A stretch of 64,000 bases of DNA from Paenibacillus sp. FSL R7-0273. GTDB taxonomy: Bacteria > Bacillota > Bacilli > Paenibacillales > Paenibacillaceae. Positions 1 through 8,809 of this stretch are shown here, in pieces. The notes under the pieces are model-generated. The model ran no database searches and was not told the DNA's origin. It worked only from the letters and a program-made list of their open reading frames with translations. The position numbers and the translations under genes are program-made. Numbering within the stretch: position 1 is the first letter of the stretch; the number at the start of each line of letters is the position of its first letter. The stretch spans positions 3,359,501 to 3,423,500 of the forward strand of contig NZ_CP009283.1 in assembly GCF_000758625.1 (NCBI RefSeq), given 5' to 3'.

Positions 1-474
1 AAGCTGCACTTCATTAATCACTGATTCTAGCAGGGGATAGTAAGCGGCGCAGGCAGAAAGATTCTCCGCCGGCTTAACAGGGAACTGGTACCTGTTCTCT
101 AAATAGGGTGCCACAAACTGCTCATGCTGGGAATCCAGGTTCCTGTCCTTGAATAGTGAGGCATGGAACACAACGGAGACAAAGGCTATATCCCCGCCAG
201 TGAGGCTGTAGCCGACATGAAGGCCGCCGGAAGGGACGACCAGCACATCGCCCGGTGCAGCAGGGTATGGTTTGCTGTCCACATGAAAGATAGCGCTGCC
301 CTTTTGCATGACAATGATTTCAAAATGCTCATGCCAGTGCAGAAACAGAATATTCTGCTCCGGCCTGGCATCCCTGCATTCGTTGAAGAATACGCGGAAG
401 GGATAGGTTTTCTCTTCAAGCTGGGGATATTCCTTGAGCTCTTTCGGATAGGACACGCCGGTATCAACTCCCAC
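1..474 (-). CDS. AraC-family regulator, N-terminal part (runs off left edge)
   Basis: The minus strand from 474 is open to base 1 and encodes an N-terminal cupin-type sensor domain (about 158 residues seen). It contains HWHEHFEIIVMQKGSAIFHV followed by PGDVLVVPSGGLHVGYSL, the usual ligand-binding beta-barrel pattern of sugar-responsive AraC proteins. The C-terminal helix-turn-helix pair lies beyond the window. No ATG is present. GTG at 474 or GTG at 456 could start it, and the second has GGGAG about 11 bases upstream. It is divergent from the isomerase/oxidoreductase pair at 581-2558, so local control of those genes is the natural inference. The longer overlapping frames on both strands here are shadows. 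Confidence 0.75.
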   Translation of the reverse strand, partial: MGVDTGVSYPKELKEYPQLEEKTYPFRVFFNECRDARPEQNILFLHWHEHFEIIVMQKGSAIFHVDSKPYPAAPGDVLVVPSGGLHVGYSLTGGDIAFVSVVFHASLFKDRNLDSQHEQFVAPYLENRYQFPVKPAENLSACAAYYPLLESVINEVQL

Positions 475-533
475 AAGATTCAGCTATATTAGCACAAGAT
501 AAGGAGAGATTTTGCTTAAAAGGAGCCTTATAC

Positions 534-561
534 TTGGTTTATTCAATTAACTATAAACCAA
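534..561. promoter_or_regulatory. 9-10-9 inverted repeat, candidate operator
   Basis: TTGGTTTAT at 534-542 is repeated inverted as ATAAACCAA at 553-561 with a 10-base spacer. It ends five bases before the GGAG ribosome binding site of the isomerase gene, in the AraC/isomerase divergent spacer. It could be a regulator site or a 5'-UTR hairpin. A TATACT at 529-534 overlaps its edge as a possible -10, without a clear -35. Confidence 0.4.
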
Positions 562-580
562 TATTGGAGTGGTAGACAAG

Positions 581-1468
581 ATGGAAGATACATTGAGAAT
601 CGGTACGCTGATCGGAGGCGGAGATGCAGTAAGAGTGATTCCGCAAATTGCGGGACATGGCTTTGAATCGTATAGCCTGACCTTCTGGCAGACTACAGGC
701 AAGACGGATCTGGCTGACACGGCAGCCAGGGTGCGGGAGCTGGCTGAGGAGCACCGGTTTGTTATTTCGGCAATCGGGGTGTTTGGCAATCCCTTAACCG
801 GCACCGGGGATAATGCGGACACGCTCGCCAGCTGGGAACGGCTGATCGATCATGCCCATTTATTCGGGACCGATATCGTAAACGGTTTCACCGGACGGCT
901 GACCGGCTTGTCCATAGATGAATCTTTGCCGAAATTTGCTGAAGTCTTCGGCGAGCTGACCAAACGGGCGGCAGACAAAGGTGTCAGAATCGCCTTTGAG
1001 AACTGCTCCATGGACGGCAGCTGGAAGACCGGCGACTGGAATATTGCACATAATCCAACCGCCTGGGAAAAGATGTTCAATGCCGTTCCTGCTGACAATA
1101 TCGGACTGGAGTGGGAGCCCTGCCATCAGATGGTGCAGCTGATTGATCCGATTCCGCAGCTGCGTAAATGGACGGATAAAATTTTTCATGTACACGGCAA
1201 GGATGCGACGATTGCCTGGGACATTGTGAAGGAGTACGGCATTCACGGTCCTAAAGACTATGTGTGGCACCGGACGCCGGGCTTCGGGGATACCAACTGG
1301 ACGGATGTAATCAGCATACTGCGCCAAGCTGGCTATAAAGGTACCATTGATATTGAGGGCTGGCATGATCCTGTATATCGCGATCAGCTGGAAATGACAG
1401 GGCAGGTTCATGCGCTGAACTATCTGAAAACGTGCCGGGGCGGCAGCTTTGTCCCTAATCCGGTCTAA
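581..1468 (+). CDS. Sugar phosphate isomerase/epimerase (xylose isomerase-like TIM barrel)
   Basis: About 295 residues. The pattern is that of AP-endonuclease-2/xylose isomerase-like barrels: RIGTLIGGGD at the start, RIAFENCSM in mid-protein (metal-ligand Glu), IGLEWEPCHQ, FHVHGKDA (His ligand), and GTIDIEGWHDP near the end (last Glu ligand). These barrels isomerise or epimerise sugars, or remove groups from keto-sugars; the substrate here cannot be named. ATG at 581 is chosen over GTG at 569 because GGAG lies 11 bases upstream of the ATG and overlaps the GTG. The next gene, an oxidoreductase, begins 17 bases after the stop, so the two are probably one transcript and one pathway. Confidence 0.85.
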   Translation: MEDTLRIGTLIGGGDAVRVIPQIAGHGFESYSLTFWQTTGKTDLADTAARVRELAEEHRFVISAIGVFGNPLTGTGDNADTLASWERLIDHAHLFGTDIVNGFTGRLTGLSIDESLPKFAEVFGELTKRAADKGVRIAFENCSMDGSWKTGDWNIAHNPTAWEKMFNAVPADNIGLEWEPCHQMVQLIDPIPQLRKWTDKIFHVHGKDATIAWDIVKEYGIHGPKDYVWHRTPGFGDTNWTDVISILRQAGYKGTIDIEGWHDPVYRDQLEMTGQVHALNYLKTCRGGSFVPNPV

Positions 1469-1484
1469 GGGAGGTTACAACATC

Positions 1485-2558
1485 GTGACAGCACAATATC
1501 GTGTGGCTGTGGCCGGCTGCGGAGCCATGGCAAATGAATGGATCAGCTATGCCGTGAAGCGGGCAGATACAGAAATTGTGGCTCTGGTTGATATCCGGAT
1601 CGAGGCTGCTGAAGCAATGGCTGGCAAGCATAGTCTTGCTGCAGCTTCGTTTACGGATATTAAACAGGCCATTCTGGAGACCGGGGCAAATCTGGTATTC
1701 GACGTGACTATTCCCTCAAGCCATTATAATATTGCTACTGCTGCGCTTGAGCTCGGCTGCAGCGTATTCAGCGAGAAGCCGCTGGCTGAATCGCTTGAGC
1801 AGTGCACCAGGATTGTCGAGACAGCAGGACGGACCGGCCGCTCACATGCAGTGATGCAGAACCGCCGCTATGACCCGCGAATCCGCTCACTGCGTAAGCT
1901 GGTTGAAGACGGGGCGATCGGCCGGATTGGATACGTGGGAGCAAGCTTTTTCCTGGCGCCGCATTTCGGCGGCTTCCGTGATGCCATGGACAGCCCGCTG
2001 CTGCTGGATATGGCGATTCATACCTTCGATCAGGCGCGGTTTATCAGTGGAGCCGATCCGGTCAGCGTATACTGCCAGGAGCTCAATCCTCCAGGCTCGT
2101 GGTATGCCGGCAATGCTGCGGCGGTATGCATTTTTGAAATGTCGGACGGCTCCGTATTCTGCTATCAGGGCTCCTGGTGTGCCGAAGGGGCACCTACCTC
2201 CTGGGAGTCCTCCTGGCGGGTGCAGGGTGAGCGGGGAGCAATCCTTTGGGACGGCACTGAAATGCCTTATGCCGAGGTGGTCCGGGGCAGCGGAAATACG
2301 GAACAGTTCCTGCGGGAATTTGAGCGGATAGAAGCGGCTGAGTTTCCAATGGAGGAGACCTTCCATCACGGCTGCCTCCGCGAAATGTTCCAGTCGCTCA
2401 TAGAGCGGCGTCCTGCTGAAACAGACTGCCGGGATAATCTGTATAGTATGGCTATGGTGTTCGGTGCACTGGAGAGTGCCAGAACGGGACGCAAGCTGGA
2501 GATTGCCAGTCTGCTGAATACTTCCGGTCTGGGGTCAACTCAGGAAGCACGAATCTAG
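1485..2558 (+). CDS. Gfo/Idh/MocA-family NAD(P)-dependent sugar oxidoreductase
   Basis: About 357 residues. The N-terminal Rossmann fold shows VAVAGCGAMANEW (dinucleotide-binding glycines), and the family EKP motif is present as SEKPLAES, the catalytic lysine region. The C-terminal alpha/beta domain includes LLDMAIHTFDQARF, with the D-x3-H seen in sugar dehydrogenases of this family. GTG at 1485 is favoured because AAGGGAGG sits 10 bases upstream; the frame is open further up but lacks a site. It probably oxidises or reduces a sugar or inositol ring together with the upstream isomerase. The substrate is unknown. A terminator follows directly. Confidence 0.87.
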   Translation: MTAQYRVAVAGCGAMANEWISYAVKRADTEIVALVDIRIEAAEAMAGKHSLAAASFTDIKQAILETGANLVFDVTIPSSHYNIATAALELGCSVFSEKPLAESLEQCTRIVETAGRTGRSHAVMQNRRYDPRIRSLRKLVEDGAIGRIGYVGASFFLAPHFGGFRDAMDSPLLLDMAIHTFDQARFISGADPVSVYCQELNPPGSWYAGNAAAVCIFEMSDGSVFCYQGSWCAEGAPTSWESSWRVQGERGAILWDGTEMPYAEVVRGSGNTEQFLREFERIEAAEFPMEETFHHGCLREMFQSLIERRPAETDCRDNLYSMAMVFGALESARTGRKLEIASLLNTSGLGSTQEARI

Positions 2559-2573
2559 GCGGTACCCAAAAAG

Positions 2574-2623
2574 CAAAGAGGCCGTACGCTGCATAAGCCT
2601 GCAGCGGAAACGGCCTCTTTTTT
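2574..2623. terminator. Bidirectional rho-independent terminator
   Basis: An 11-base stem AAAGAGGCCGT/ACGGCCTCTTT encloses a second small stem around GCTGCA/TGCAGC and ends in a T run on the + strand, with an A run on the other side. It separates the convergent oxidoreductase and DUF1657 genes and can serve both. Confidence 0.85.
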
Positions 2624-2636
2624 ATCCCCGATAAAG

Positions 2637-2843
2637 CTAGAAGCCCCTGTACTGCGGCTCTTCCTTCTCCAGCTGGGCTACCCGGCCTTCAACCTGATCC
2701 ACAATCTGCTGAGTCTGTTCAGCGGCATTGGTAAACAGGGTTTTGGCTTCCTGGTTCTGGGTCTCCATGGCGAACTGCTCAAGGCTGGCCTGGGCGCTTT
2801 TAAGCGAGGACAGGCAGGTTTTCACTTGTGATGCAACAGTCAT
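2637..2843 (-). CDS. DUF1657 small helical protein
   Basis: 68 residues, fully helical in character and without a signal peptide. The LxSLKSAQASLEQFA and NQEAKTLF patterns match the DUF1657 family of Bacilli, which often lies in spoVA-type and DUF421 gene sets. GAGGAGGG precedes the ATG at 2843. It is divergent from the DUF421 gene at 3026. A sigma-G-like promoter can be read upstream (2896-2926), which would place expression in the forespore. The molecular role is unknown; a part in spore resistance or the inner membrane is inferred only from gene company. Confidence 0.8.
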   Translation of the reverse strand: MTVASQVKTCLSSLKSAQASLEQFAMETQNQEAKTLFTNAAEQTQQIVDQVEGRVAQLEKEEPQYRGF

Positions 2844-2895
2844 TTACTTGTTCCCTCCTCGTTTCACAATCTTTGGTTTACAGCTTGCTATCAGC

Positions 2896-2926
2896 TAGTA
2901 TAGGCGGGGAAAGCAGGGGGAATTCA
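2896..2926 (-). promoter_or_regulatory. Possible sigma-G/F promoter for DUF1657
   Basis: On the minus strand TGAATT (2921-2926) is followed after 18 bases by TATACTA (2896-2902). Each differs at one position from the sigma-G pattern TGMATA/CATWHTA. It lies about 50 bases upstream of the start codon. Confidence 0.4.
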
Positions 2927-2964
2927 GGTAATTTCAAGCAGGCGGCGAGTAAATCTGCCCTCTT

Positions 2965-2992
2965 TTGACAAATAATGAATAACAGATATACC
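2965..2992 (+). promoter_or_regulatory. Possible sigma-A promoter for DUF421 gene
   Basis: A perfect TTGACA at 2965-2970 and TATACC at 2987-2992 with a 16-base spacer, 33 bases upstream of the DUF421 start codon. Confidence 0.45.
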
Positions 2993-3025
2993 GAAAGCAG
3001 CTTGAAACAACAAGGGGGAATCTGC

Positions 3026-3886
3026 ATGCCGGACTGGCTGGAGGTCATTGTACGTACCGTATTCGCTGTTGTAGTCTTGTTCTTTTTGATAAAGGTGCTT
3101 GGAAAAAGACAGGTCTCACAGCTCTCTTTCTTCGAGTACATAACCGGAATTACGATCGGGAATCTGGCAGCTTACATCTCACTGGATACGGATAGCACAT
3201 GGCATCTGGGGTTCCTGGCCCTGTTTGTATGGGTGGCTTTTTCGTTCGGGATTGAAATTCTGCAGATCAAGAGCAAGAAAGCCCGTGATTTCATCGACTT
3301 CAAATCAACCGTACTGATTAAGGACGGCAAAATTCTGGAGGATAATCTGCGTAAGGAGAAGCTAACGACGGATGAGCTGCTTGAGGGGCTGCGGAAAAAG
3401 GATGTTTTTACGGTGGCGGATGTGGAGTTTGCCATCATGGAGTCGGACGGTGCCATTAATGTTCTGCTCACAAGAGAGAATCAGCCGCTGACCCCCAAGC
3501 ATCTGGGGATTAAGGTAGCTCCGGAGAAGGAGACGCAGGCAGTCATTATGGACGGCGAAATACTGGACGAGCCTCTGGATGACCTGAAGCTGACCCGGGG
3601 CTGGCTGAATATGCAGCTGGAAAAGCTGGGGCTGACGGTGGAGAATGTTTTTCTCGGGCAGGTGGATTCCTACGGGGAGCTGACGGTCGATTTATATGCT
3701 GACAAGATGCAGGTGCCACAGCCGCAGGAAAAGCCCCAGCTCTATGCACTCCTGAAAAAATGCGAAGCGGATCTGGAGCTGTTCAGCCTCTCCACTGTTA
3801 ATCCGGAGGCGAAGCAGATGTACGAGGAATGCTCGGCAAAGCTGCTGCGGCTGATTAAGGAGCTAAAGCCGTTTATACAAAGCTGA
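3026..3886 (+). CDS. DUF421 (YetF-type) membrane protein with DUF1657-like tail
   Basis: About 286 residues. Three N-terminal membrane helices (roughly residues 5-85) carry VLFFLIKVLGKRQVSQLSFFEYI and the EYITGITIGNLAA motif typical of YetF/DUF421. A cytoplasmic alpha/beta domain follows, with TVLIKDGKIL, LLTRENQP and TQAVIMDGEIL. The last about 45 residues can be aligned with the divergent DUF1657 protein (LELF, NPEAK). ATG at 3026 is chosen because AAGGGGGA lies seven bases upstream; an ATG at 2975 has no site. Proteins of this family occur in spoVA-type spore operons. The function is not established. Confidence 0.85.
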   Translation: MPDWLEVIVRTVFAVVVLFFLIKVLGKRQVSQLSFFEYITGITIGNLAAYISLDTDSTWHLGFLALFVWVAFSFGIEILQIKSKKARDFIDFKSTVLIKDGKILEDNLRKEKLTTDELLEGLRKKDVFTVADVEFAIMESDGAINVLLTRENQPLTPKHLGIKVAPEKETQAVIMDGEILDEPLDDLKLTRGWLNMQLEKLGLTVENVFLGQVDSYGELTVDLYADKMQVPQPQEKPQLYALLKKCEADLELFSLSTVNPEAKQMYEECSAKLLRLIKELKPFIQS

Positions 3887-3896
3887 TTGACCAGAG

Positions 3897-3920
3897 GACC
3901 GGCAGTGATGCCGGTTCTTT
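3897..3920 (+). terminator. Short terminator after DUF421
   Basis: ACCGGCA/TGCCGGT stem with a four-base loop followed by TCTTTAT. The T run is short, so termination may be partial. Confidence 0.5.
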
Positions 3921-4014
3921 ATGCTGTGCCCGCAGCAGAGTCCGGTGTATATTTCCAGCCTGCCTTGGCAAACTAAGTCAGATTCACCATTAACTCCGGA
4001 GGGGGGCGAAAGTA

Positions 4015-5463
4015 ATGGCGGCAAGCGTGCTGGATGCCATTAAAGAGCAGCTGCAGGGCTGCAGCGACGCTGTATACCAGTCGATCAATATTCACGGGCA
4101 GGCCTGCATGCTGATCTATATCCCGTCCATTGTGGACACCCTGAGCCTGCAGGAGTTTGTTGCATCCCCGCTGAAATCGGAGGCCAACGGAGAGCCGGAC
4201 TGGCCGGGCTTTCTGAAGCGCCTGGATCACGGGTCAGCCTTTGCCATTCCTTATATCAAGGTATATGAAATCGACCGGGCGGTGGAGCTGGCAGTAAGCG
4301 GCAATGCGGTGCTCTGCATAGAAGGTATGCCGTTCCTGTATTATTTTGAAATCGCCCATTATCAGAAAAGAGCGGTCTCCGAGTCACAGAATGAGCTGGT
4401 CGTTATCGGTCCCCAGGAAGCCTTTATTGAGGATGTGGCAACCAATCTGTCGCTCCTGCGCCACAAGATCAAGCATGCGGACCTTAAGACCAAGCATTTC
4501 TCCCTCGGAAAATACACAAAGACCGACGTGTATCTTGTCTATATTGAAGGCCTCTACAAGCCGGAAATCCTCGCTGAAATAGAGGAGGTGCTGGTTAATC
4601 TGAATATGGACGGCGTACTAGGCATCAGCTACATCGCTGAACATATCAAACAGGGCAAATTCTCGCCGTTTCCAGTATTCCAATATACGGAGCGTCCCGA
4701 TTCTGTAGCGGCCTCCCTGATGGAAGGCCGTGTCGGTATTTTGCAGGATGGTACGCCCTCCGCATTGTTGACCCCGGTGACCTTTATGTCGCTGCTGCAG
4801 TCGTCTGAGGATTACTATCAGAGCTTTTACGCAGGCAGCTGGATCCGGCTGGTCCGGTTTTTATTCTCAATCATTGCCTTGGTGCTTCCGGCCTTTTACA
4901 TAGCGGTAACCACGTTTCATTCACAGATTATTCCGTCTGATCTGCTGCTGACTATTGCGGCCGCGCGCGAAAATATCCCCTTCTCCGCCCTTACAGAAGC
5001 GCTGATTATGGAGCTGACCTTTGAAGCGCTGAGGGAAGCAGGTACCCGGATTCCAAAGCCTGTCGGGCAGACGGTTTCCATTATTGGGGGTATCGTCATC
5101 GGCCAGGCAGCGGTGCAGGCAGGAATAGTGTCTGCACCGATGGTCATTGTTGTTTCGATTACCGGGATTGCGTCGTACATCATTCCGCATTTGGAGCTGG
5201 GGCTGACCTTCCGGCTGCTGCGGTTTGTGCTGCTGGTGCTTGGAGGCACTATGGGACTGCTGGGGGTTATCGTTGCTGTCTTTATCATTTACGGGCATCT
5301 GGTTCATCTGAAATCATTCGGCACCCCTTACATGCAGCCGTTGGCCCCGCTGATTCTGGAGGACTGGAAGGATACCCTGCTGCGTGTGCCTAATCCGTTC
5401 ATGACTAAGCGGAGCACCTCTTTTACAGGCAGTACAAATGACAGGAGGCAAAGATCGAAATGA
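4015..5463 (+). CDS. gerKA: GerA-family spore germination receptor subunit A
   Basis: 482 residues. It has a large N-terminal soluble region (about 1-275) with the GerA signatures VVIGPQEAFIEDVATNLSLLR and VYIEGLYKPEILAEIEE, then membrane helices from about residue 280 (LVRFLFSIIALVLPAFYIAV) to 440. The family loop REAGTRIPKPVGQTVSIIGG and the IGQAAVQAG segment are intact. With the B and C subunits it forms a nutrient germinant receptor in the spore inner membrane. GGAGGGGGG lies before the ATG. It overlaps the next gene by ATGA. The A-C-B order is that of gerK in Bacillus. The symbol is by family only; the germinant cannot be inferred. Confidence 0.93.
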   Translation: MAASVLDAIKEQLQGCSDAVYQSINIHGQACMLIYIPSIVDTLSLQEFVASPLKSEANGEPDWPGFLKRLDHGSAFAIPYIKVYEIDRAVELAVSGNAVLCIEGMPFLYYFEIAHYQKRAVSESQNELVVIGPQEAFIEDVATNLSLLRHKIKHADLKTKHFSLGKYTKTDVYLVYIEGLYKPEILAEIEEVLVNLNMDGVLGISYIAEHIKQGKFSPFPVFQYTERPDSVAASLMEGRVGILQDGTPSALLTPVTFMSLLQSSEDYYQSFYAGSWIRLVRFLFSIIALVLPAFYIAVTTFHSQIIPSDLLLTIAAARENIPFSALTEALIMELTFEALREAGTRIPKPVGQTVSIIGGIVIGQAAVQAGIVSAPMVIVVSITGIASYIIPHLELGLTFRLLRFVLLVLGGTMGLLGVIVAVFIIYGHLVHLKSFGTPYMQPLAPLILEDWKDTLLRVPNPFMTKRSTSFTGSTNDRRQRSK

Positions 5464-6620
5464 AGCTGCTGAGGCTGGGGATGGCCCTGCTGCTGCTGTT
5501 TAGCCTGACCGGCTGCTGGTCCAAGCTTGAGCTGGATGAGCTGACGTTTATTTTCGGCATGTATATTGACGCCGGACCTGAGCCGGGAACGGTTGAATTA
5601 TCCATCAGCACCCCGCTTCCCAACCGTCTGGCATCCGGTACACAACCCGGAACGGCCCAGGGAAAAAGCTATTCCACTGTAACCAAAACGGCTCACTCCA
5701 TTACGGATGCTATTATTCTGATTCAAAAGGATCTGTCCCGCCGTCTGGAAATTTCACATATTAAGGCGATTGTCATCGGCAAAGAGTATGCGGCAAATGG
5801 TATCCATGAACTGCTTGAATGGTGTAAGCGGCAGCCGGAGATTCCAATGGGAAGCTACATCATGGCGGCTCCGGGCAAGGCTAAGGAGATAGCCGGATTA
5901 TCCGCAATCTTTGAGCAGCTGCCGTCCCAGGTGCTGAGGAACTTTTCCGAGCTGAACCTGACTTACGCTACTACCGTCCGTGATTGTCTGCTGGCGGAGT
6001 CCAATAATATGGGATATGCCATGAACCATCTTTCCTTTGGCGTAAACAAGGATGAGAAGGAACAGGGGGAGCCGGTAAAATGGGCAGGTGTACAGGGTGT
6101 AATGCTCTTCAACGGCACGAAAATGACGGGAACCCTAAACAGCGATGAGAGCAGAGCGCTTTCCTGGGCAGCCGGAGACCTGTCCGGGCACGTAACGCTT
6201 CCTATGTACACTGTAATGTGGAACGAGCAGGAAAGCAAAGGAAAGGCCAGCGCTCTTTTCTATAGTGACACTGTATCCAGAAAGGTACGGATTACAGCAG
6301 ACGGGCCTGTGTTCCATATCAGATTAAAGGGAAAGGCCAGCATCACTCTATTTGATGACAATAATACAGACGAGGCGGTGGATCACAGCAACCTGATCCG
6401 GCGCAAGCTTGAGGAGCGGATTACTTCAGAAGTGAAGGAAGCATTAGAGCATACCCGGGAGGCAGGAGCAGATGTACTACAGCTTGGAATGCTGCTCGAA
6501 TGGAACCATCCCAGGGAATGGAAGAAGTTAAAAGAACGCTGGAGTGATTATTATGCTGACAGGGCGGAGATCATCGTGACGACTGATATACGCATTGTAG
6601 ATTTTGGGGCAAGCAAATAA
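5460..6620 (+). CDS. gerKC: Ger(x)C-family germination lipoprotein
   Basis: 386 residues. A lipoprotein signal peptide ends in SLTGC, so Cys at about residue 19 would be lipidated and hold the protein on the outer face of the spore inner membrane. The GCWSKLELDELTFIFGMYID segment is the usual Ger(x)C opening (normally CW-x-x-x-E-L). The C-terminal portion includes EWNHPREWKKLKERWSDYY, matching the family's conserved P-x-x-W end. Length and order fit a C subunit. The start overlaps the gerKA stop (ATGA), which implies translational coupling. Confidence 0.92.
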   Translation: MKLLRLGMALLLLFSLTGCWSKLELDELTFIFGMYIDAGPEPGTVELSISTPLPNRLASGTQPGTAQGKSYSTVTKTAHSITDAIILIQKDLSRRLEISHIKAIVIGKEYAANGIHELLEWCKRQPEIPMGSYIMAAPGKAKEIAGLSAIFEQLPSQVLRNFSELNLTYATTVRDCLLAESNNMGYAMNHLSFGVNKDEKEQGEPVKWAGVQGVMLFNGTKMTGTLNSDESRALSWAAGDLSGHVTLPMYTVMWNEQESKGKASALFYSDTVSRKVRITADGPVFHIRLKGKASITLFDDNNTDEAVDHSNLIRRKLEERITSEVKEALEHTREAGADVLQLGMLLEWNHPREWKKLKERWSDYYADRAEIIVTTDIRIVDFGASK

Positions 6621-6642
6621 TGGATCAGGTAAAGGAGGACCT

Positions 6643-7734
6643 ATGCGTACTACTAACTGGCAAATGTTCCGTTTCGGCCTGGTCTATTTCAATTCCCAAA
6701 CCTCCATTTTTCTGATCCCTATCATCGTTACAGACGCAGGATACCAGGGCTGGATATCGGTTTTGATTGGCAGTGCCTTATCGCTCGTGCTTCTGTTTTT
6801 TATGATTCATGTAGGGAAGCTTAAGCCCGGCCAGTCCTGGCTTCAATTCGGGGGGCAGTACATGGGCAAGTGGATGCACAGCATCCTGGTGTTTTTACTC
6901 TTGGGCTGGTGTGTGTACTATGCTTCTTACGATATAGAAAATTTTGTGCTGTTCTTCGGATCGAACTATATGCGCGGCACTCCTCCGCTCTTTATCCAAC
7001 TGGTAATCGGCATAGTCATTGCATATACAGCGGCCAAGGGATTAACTACGATAGTCTACATGGCTGACGGTGTTTTTCTGCTGCTGATCGTCACCACATT
7101 CTTTTCGCTCTATCTGTTTTTACCCAATGCTAATTTTCAGATGCTTCCAGCATTTATCCACTACTTTGACCCGGGTACCACCATTAAGAGCTCCTTTGCA
7201 GTCAGCTCCTGGTTTTCGGAGTGGGTTGTGTTTCTGTTTGTCGCGCCTGAGCTTAAAATAAATACCAATATGCTGAAAAAGCTTCTGCTGGCCGAACTGG
7301 TCTTAACTGTGCTTGTGCTGGCCGGGTGGGCGCTCACTATGATGAATTTCGGGCCGCATCTGGGAAAAGATCTGCAGTATCCTTACCTTGATATGGTGCG
7401 CAGTTCGTCGCATGACGACATAATGGGGAATCTGGACCCTATTCTGATCGGCATCTGGTCCGCTTCCATGTTCATCCACAGCTCTTTCATGATCTATGTG
7501 GCCAGCAAATGCGCCCTGTATCTGACAAAACAGAAGGGGAAGAAGCTTATGATTCCGTTCCTTACCCTGTGTTCAGTGCTCATAGCCTTTCTCTATTCTC
7601 TCAACATCTCCAGATACTACAATGATTTCAGCTCATACAGTGCGGTAGGCGTCTGGCTGGTTGTGGAGTGCATTCCCGTCTATTACACTATGGCTGCGTT
7701 CATCAAATCCAGAATACATAAGCCCGCCAGCTGA
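6643..7734 (+). CDS. gerKB: GerAB-type germinant permease-like subunit B
   Basis: About 363 residues with about ten membrane helices spread over the whole length, the layout of the spore germination branch of the APC transporter superfamily (for example FLIPIIVTDAGYQGWISVLI near the start). It would form the membrane part of the germinant receptor and bind the nutrient. ATG at 6643 is preceded by AAAGGAGG four bases away; a TTG at 6604 in the same frame overlaps the gerKC end and has no site. No clear terminator follows, and the next operon starts about 95 bases on. Confidence 0.9.
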   Translation: MRTTNWQMFRFGLVYFNSQTSIFLIPIIVTDAGYQGWISVLIGSALSLVLLFFMIHVGKLKPGQSWLQFGGQYMGKWMHSILVFLLLGWCVYYASYDIENFVLFFGSNYMRGTPPLFIQLVIGIVIAYTAAKGLTTIVYMADGVFLLLIVTTFFSLYLFLPNANFQMLPAFIHYFDPGTTIKSSFAVSSWFSEWVVFLFVAPELKINTNMLKKLLLAELVLTVLVLAGWALTMMNFGPHLGKDLQYPYLDMVRSSSHDDIMGNLDPILIGIWSASMFIHSSFMIYVASKCALYLTKQKGKKLMIPFLTLCSVLIAFLYSLNISRYYNDFSSYSAVGVWLVVECIPVYYTMAAFIKSRIHKPAS

Positions 7735-7828
7735 TAGCTGCGACTTATGTATTATAAATTGGATGCGCTTTCTGGTATGATTAAGCTTTAGTACATACCT
7801 TATAGACGATAGGATGGTGGAATGCTTC

Positions 7829-8806
7829 ATGAATATTCAAGAGGCTGGCAGGCTAATCGGCTCAATCCGCAGCAATCTCTCAAAGGTTATCGTAGGAAAA
7901 GAAGCCGGTGTTGACCTGCTGCTTACAGCGCTGCTGGCAAATGGCCACGTGCTGCTGGAGGATGTGCCGGGCACAGGAAAAACCCTCCTGGCAAAAACTC
8001 TGGCCCGTTCCCTGGACTGCCCGTTCAAGCGGATCCAGTTCACCCCGGATTTATTGCCCTCTGATTTGAGCGGCATCAATTACTACAACCAGAAGACCGG
8101 GGATTTTGAATTCCGGCCGGGACCGGTATTTGCCAGCATTCTGCTGGCAGACGAGATTAACCGTGCGACTCCGCGGACGCAATCCAGCCTGCTGGAGTGT
8201 ATGGAGGAGCGCCAGATTACCATTGACGGTGTAACCCATGGCCTGGATGCGCCGTTTCTGGTTATCGCGACACAGAATCCGGTCGACAGCCAGGGAACCT
8301 TCCCGCTGCCGGAGGCTCAGCTGGACCGGTTTCTGCTGCGGATAACGACGGGTTATCCCGCTTTTGAGGAAGGCGTACAGATTCTGCAGCGGTTCCGCCT
8401 GAACAATCCGCTGGAGGACACCGGCGCTGTGGCGGATGCCCGGCAGATCCAGGAGGCCCAGCGGCTGACCGCTGAAGTCAATATCAGCGATGATCTGCTG
8501 GCTTATCTGATGCGGATCGTAGAAGCTACCCGTACGGCCCCTGCGGTCAAGCTTGGTGCCAGTCCGCGGGCAGGCTTTGCGCTGCTGCGCGCCTCACAGG
8601 GCTATGCCCTGATCCAGGGCAGGAATTATGTCATTCCTGATGATATCAAGGCTGTAGCGGGACCGGTGCTGGCGCACCGGCTGGTCCTTCACCGCGGTGC
8701 CGGCTCGCGGGAGGGGCAGGCTGCGGAAGCAGTGCAGCAGATCCTGCGTGAAGTGGAGGTTCCGGCTGAGCCTGTTTCTGCAACCAGAGGCGGAAGGGGG
8801 GAGTAG
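7829..8806 (+). CDS. MoxR-family AAA+ ATPase
   Basis: About 325 residues. Walker A is DVPGTGKT, Walker B is ILLADEINRA, sensor 1 is VIATQNPVDSQGTFPLPEAQ, and SPRAGFALLRASQ is the sensor-2/lid region. MoxR ATPases act as chaperones for assembly of partner complexes, usually with DUF58 proteins as here. ATG at 7829 is favoured over 7814: GGTGG lies at a usable distance from the former, while the latter has AGG directly against it. It is followed after four bases by the DUF58 gene, the standard operon pair. Confidence 0.92.
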   Translation: MNIQEAGRLIGSIRSNLSKVIVGKEAGVDLLLTALLANGHVLLEDVPGTGKTLLAKTLARSLDCPFKRIQFTPDLLPSDLSGINYYNQKTGDFEFRPGPVFASILLADEINRATPRTQSSLLECMEERQITIDGVTHGLDAPFLVIATQNPVDSQGTFPLPEAQLDRFLLRITTGYPAFEEGVQILQRFRLNNPLEDTGAVADARQIQEAQRLTAEVNISDDLLAYLMRIVEATRTAPAVKLGASPRAGFALLRASQGYALIQGRNYVIPDDIKAVAGPVLAHRLVLHRGAGSREGQAAEAVQQILREVEVPAEPVSATRGGRGE

Positions 8807-8809
8807 CCC

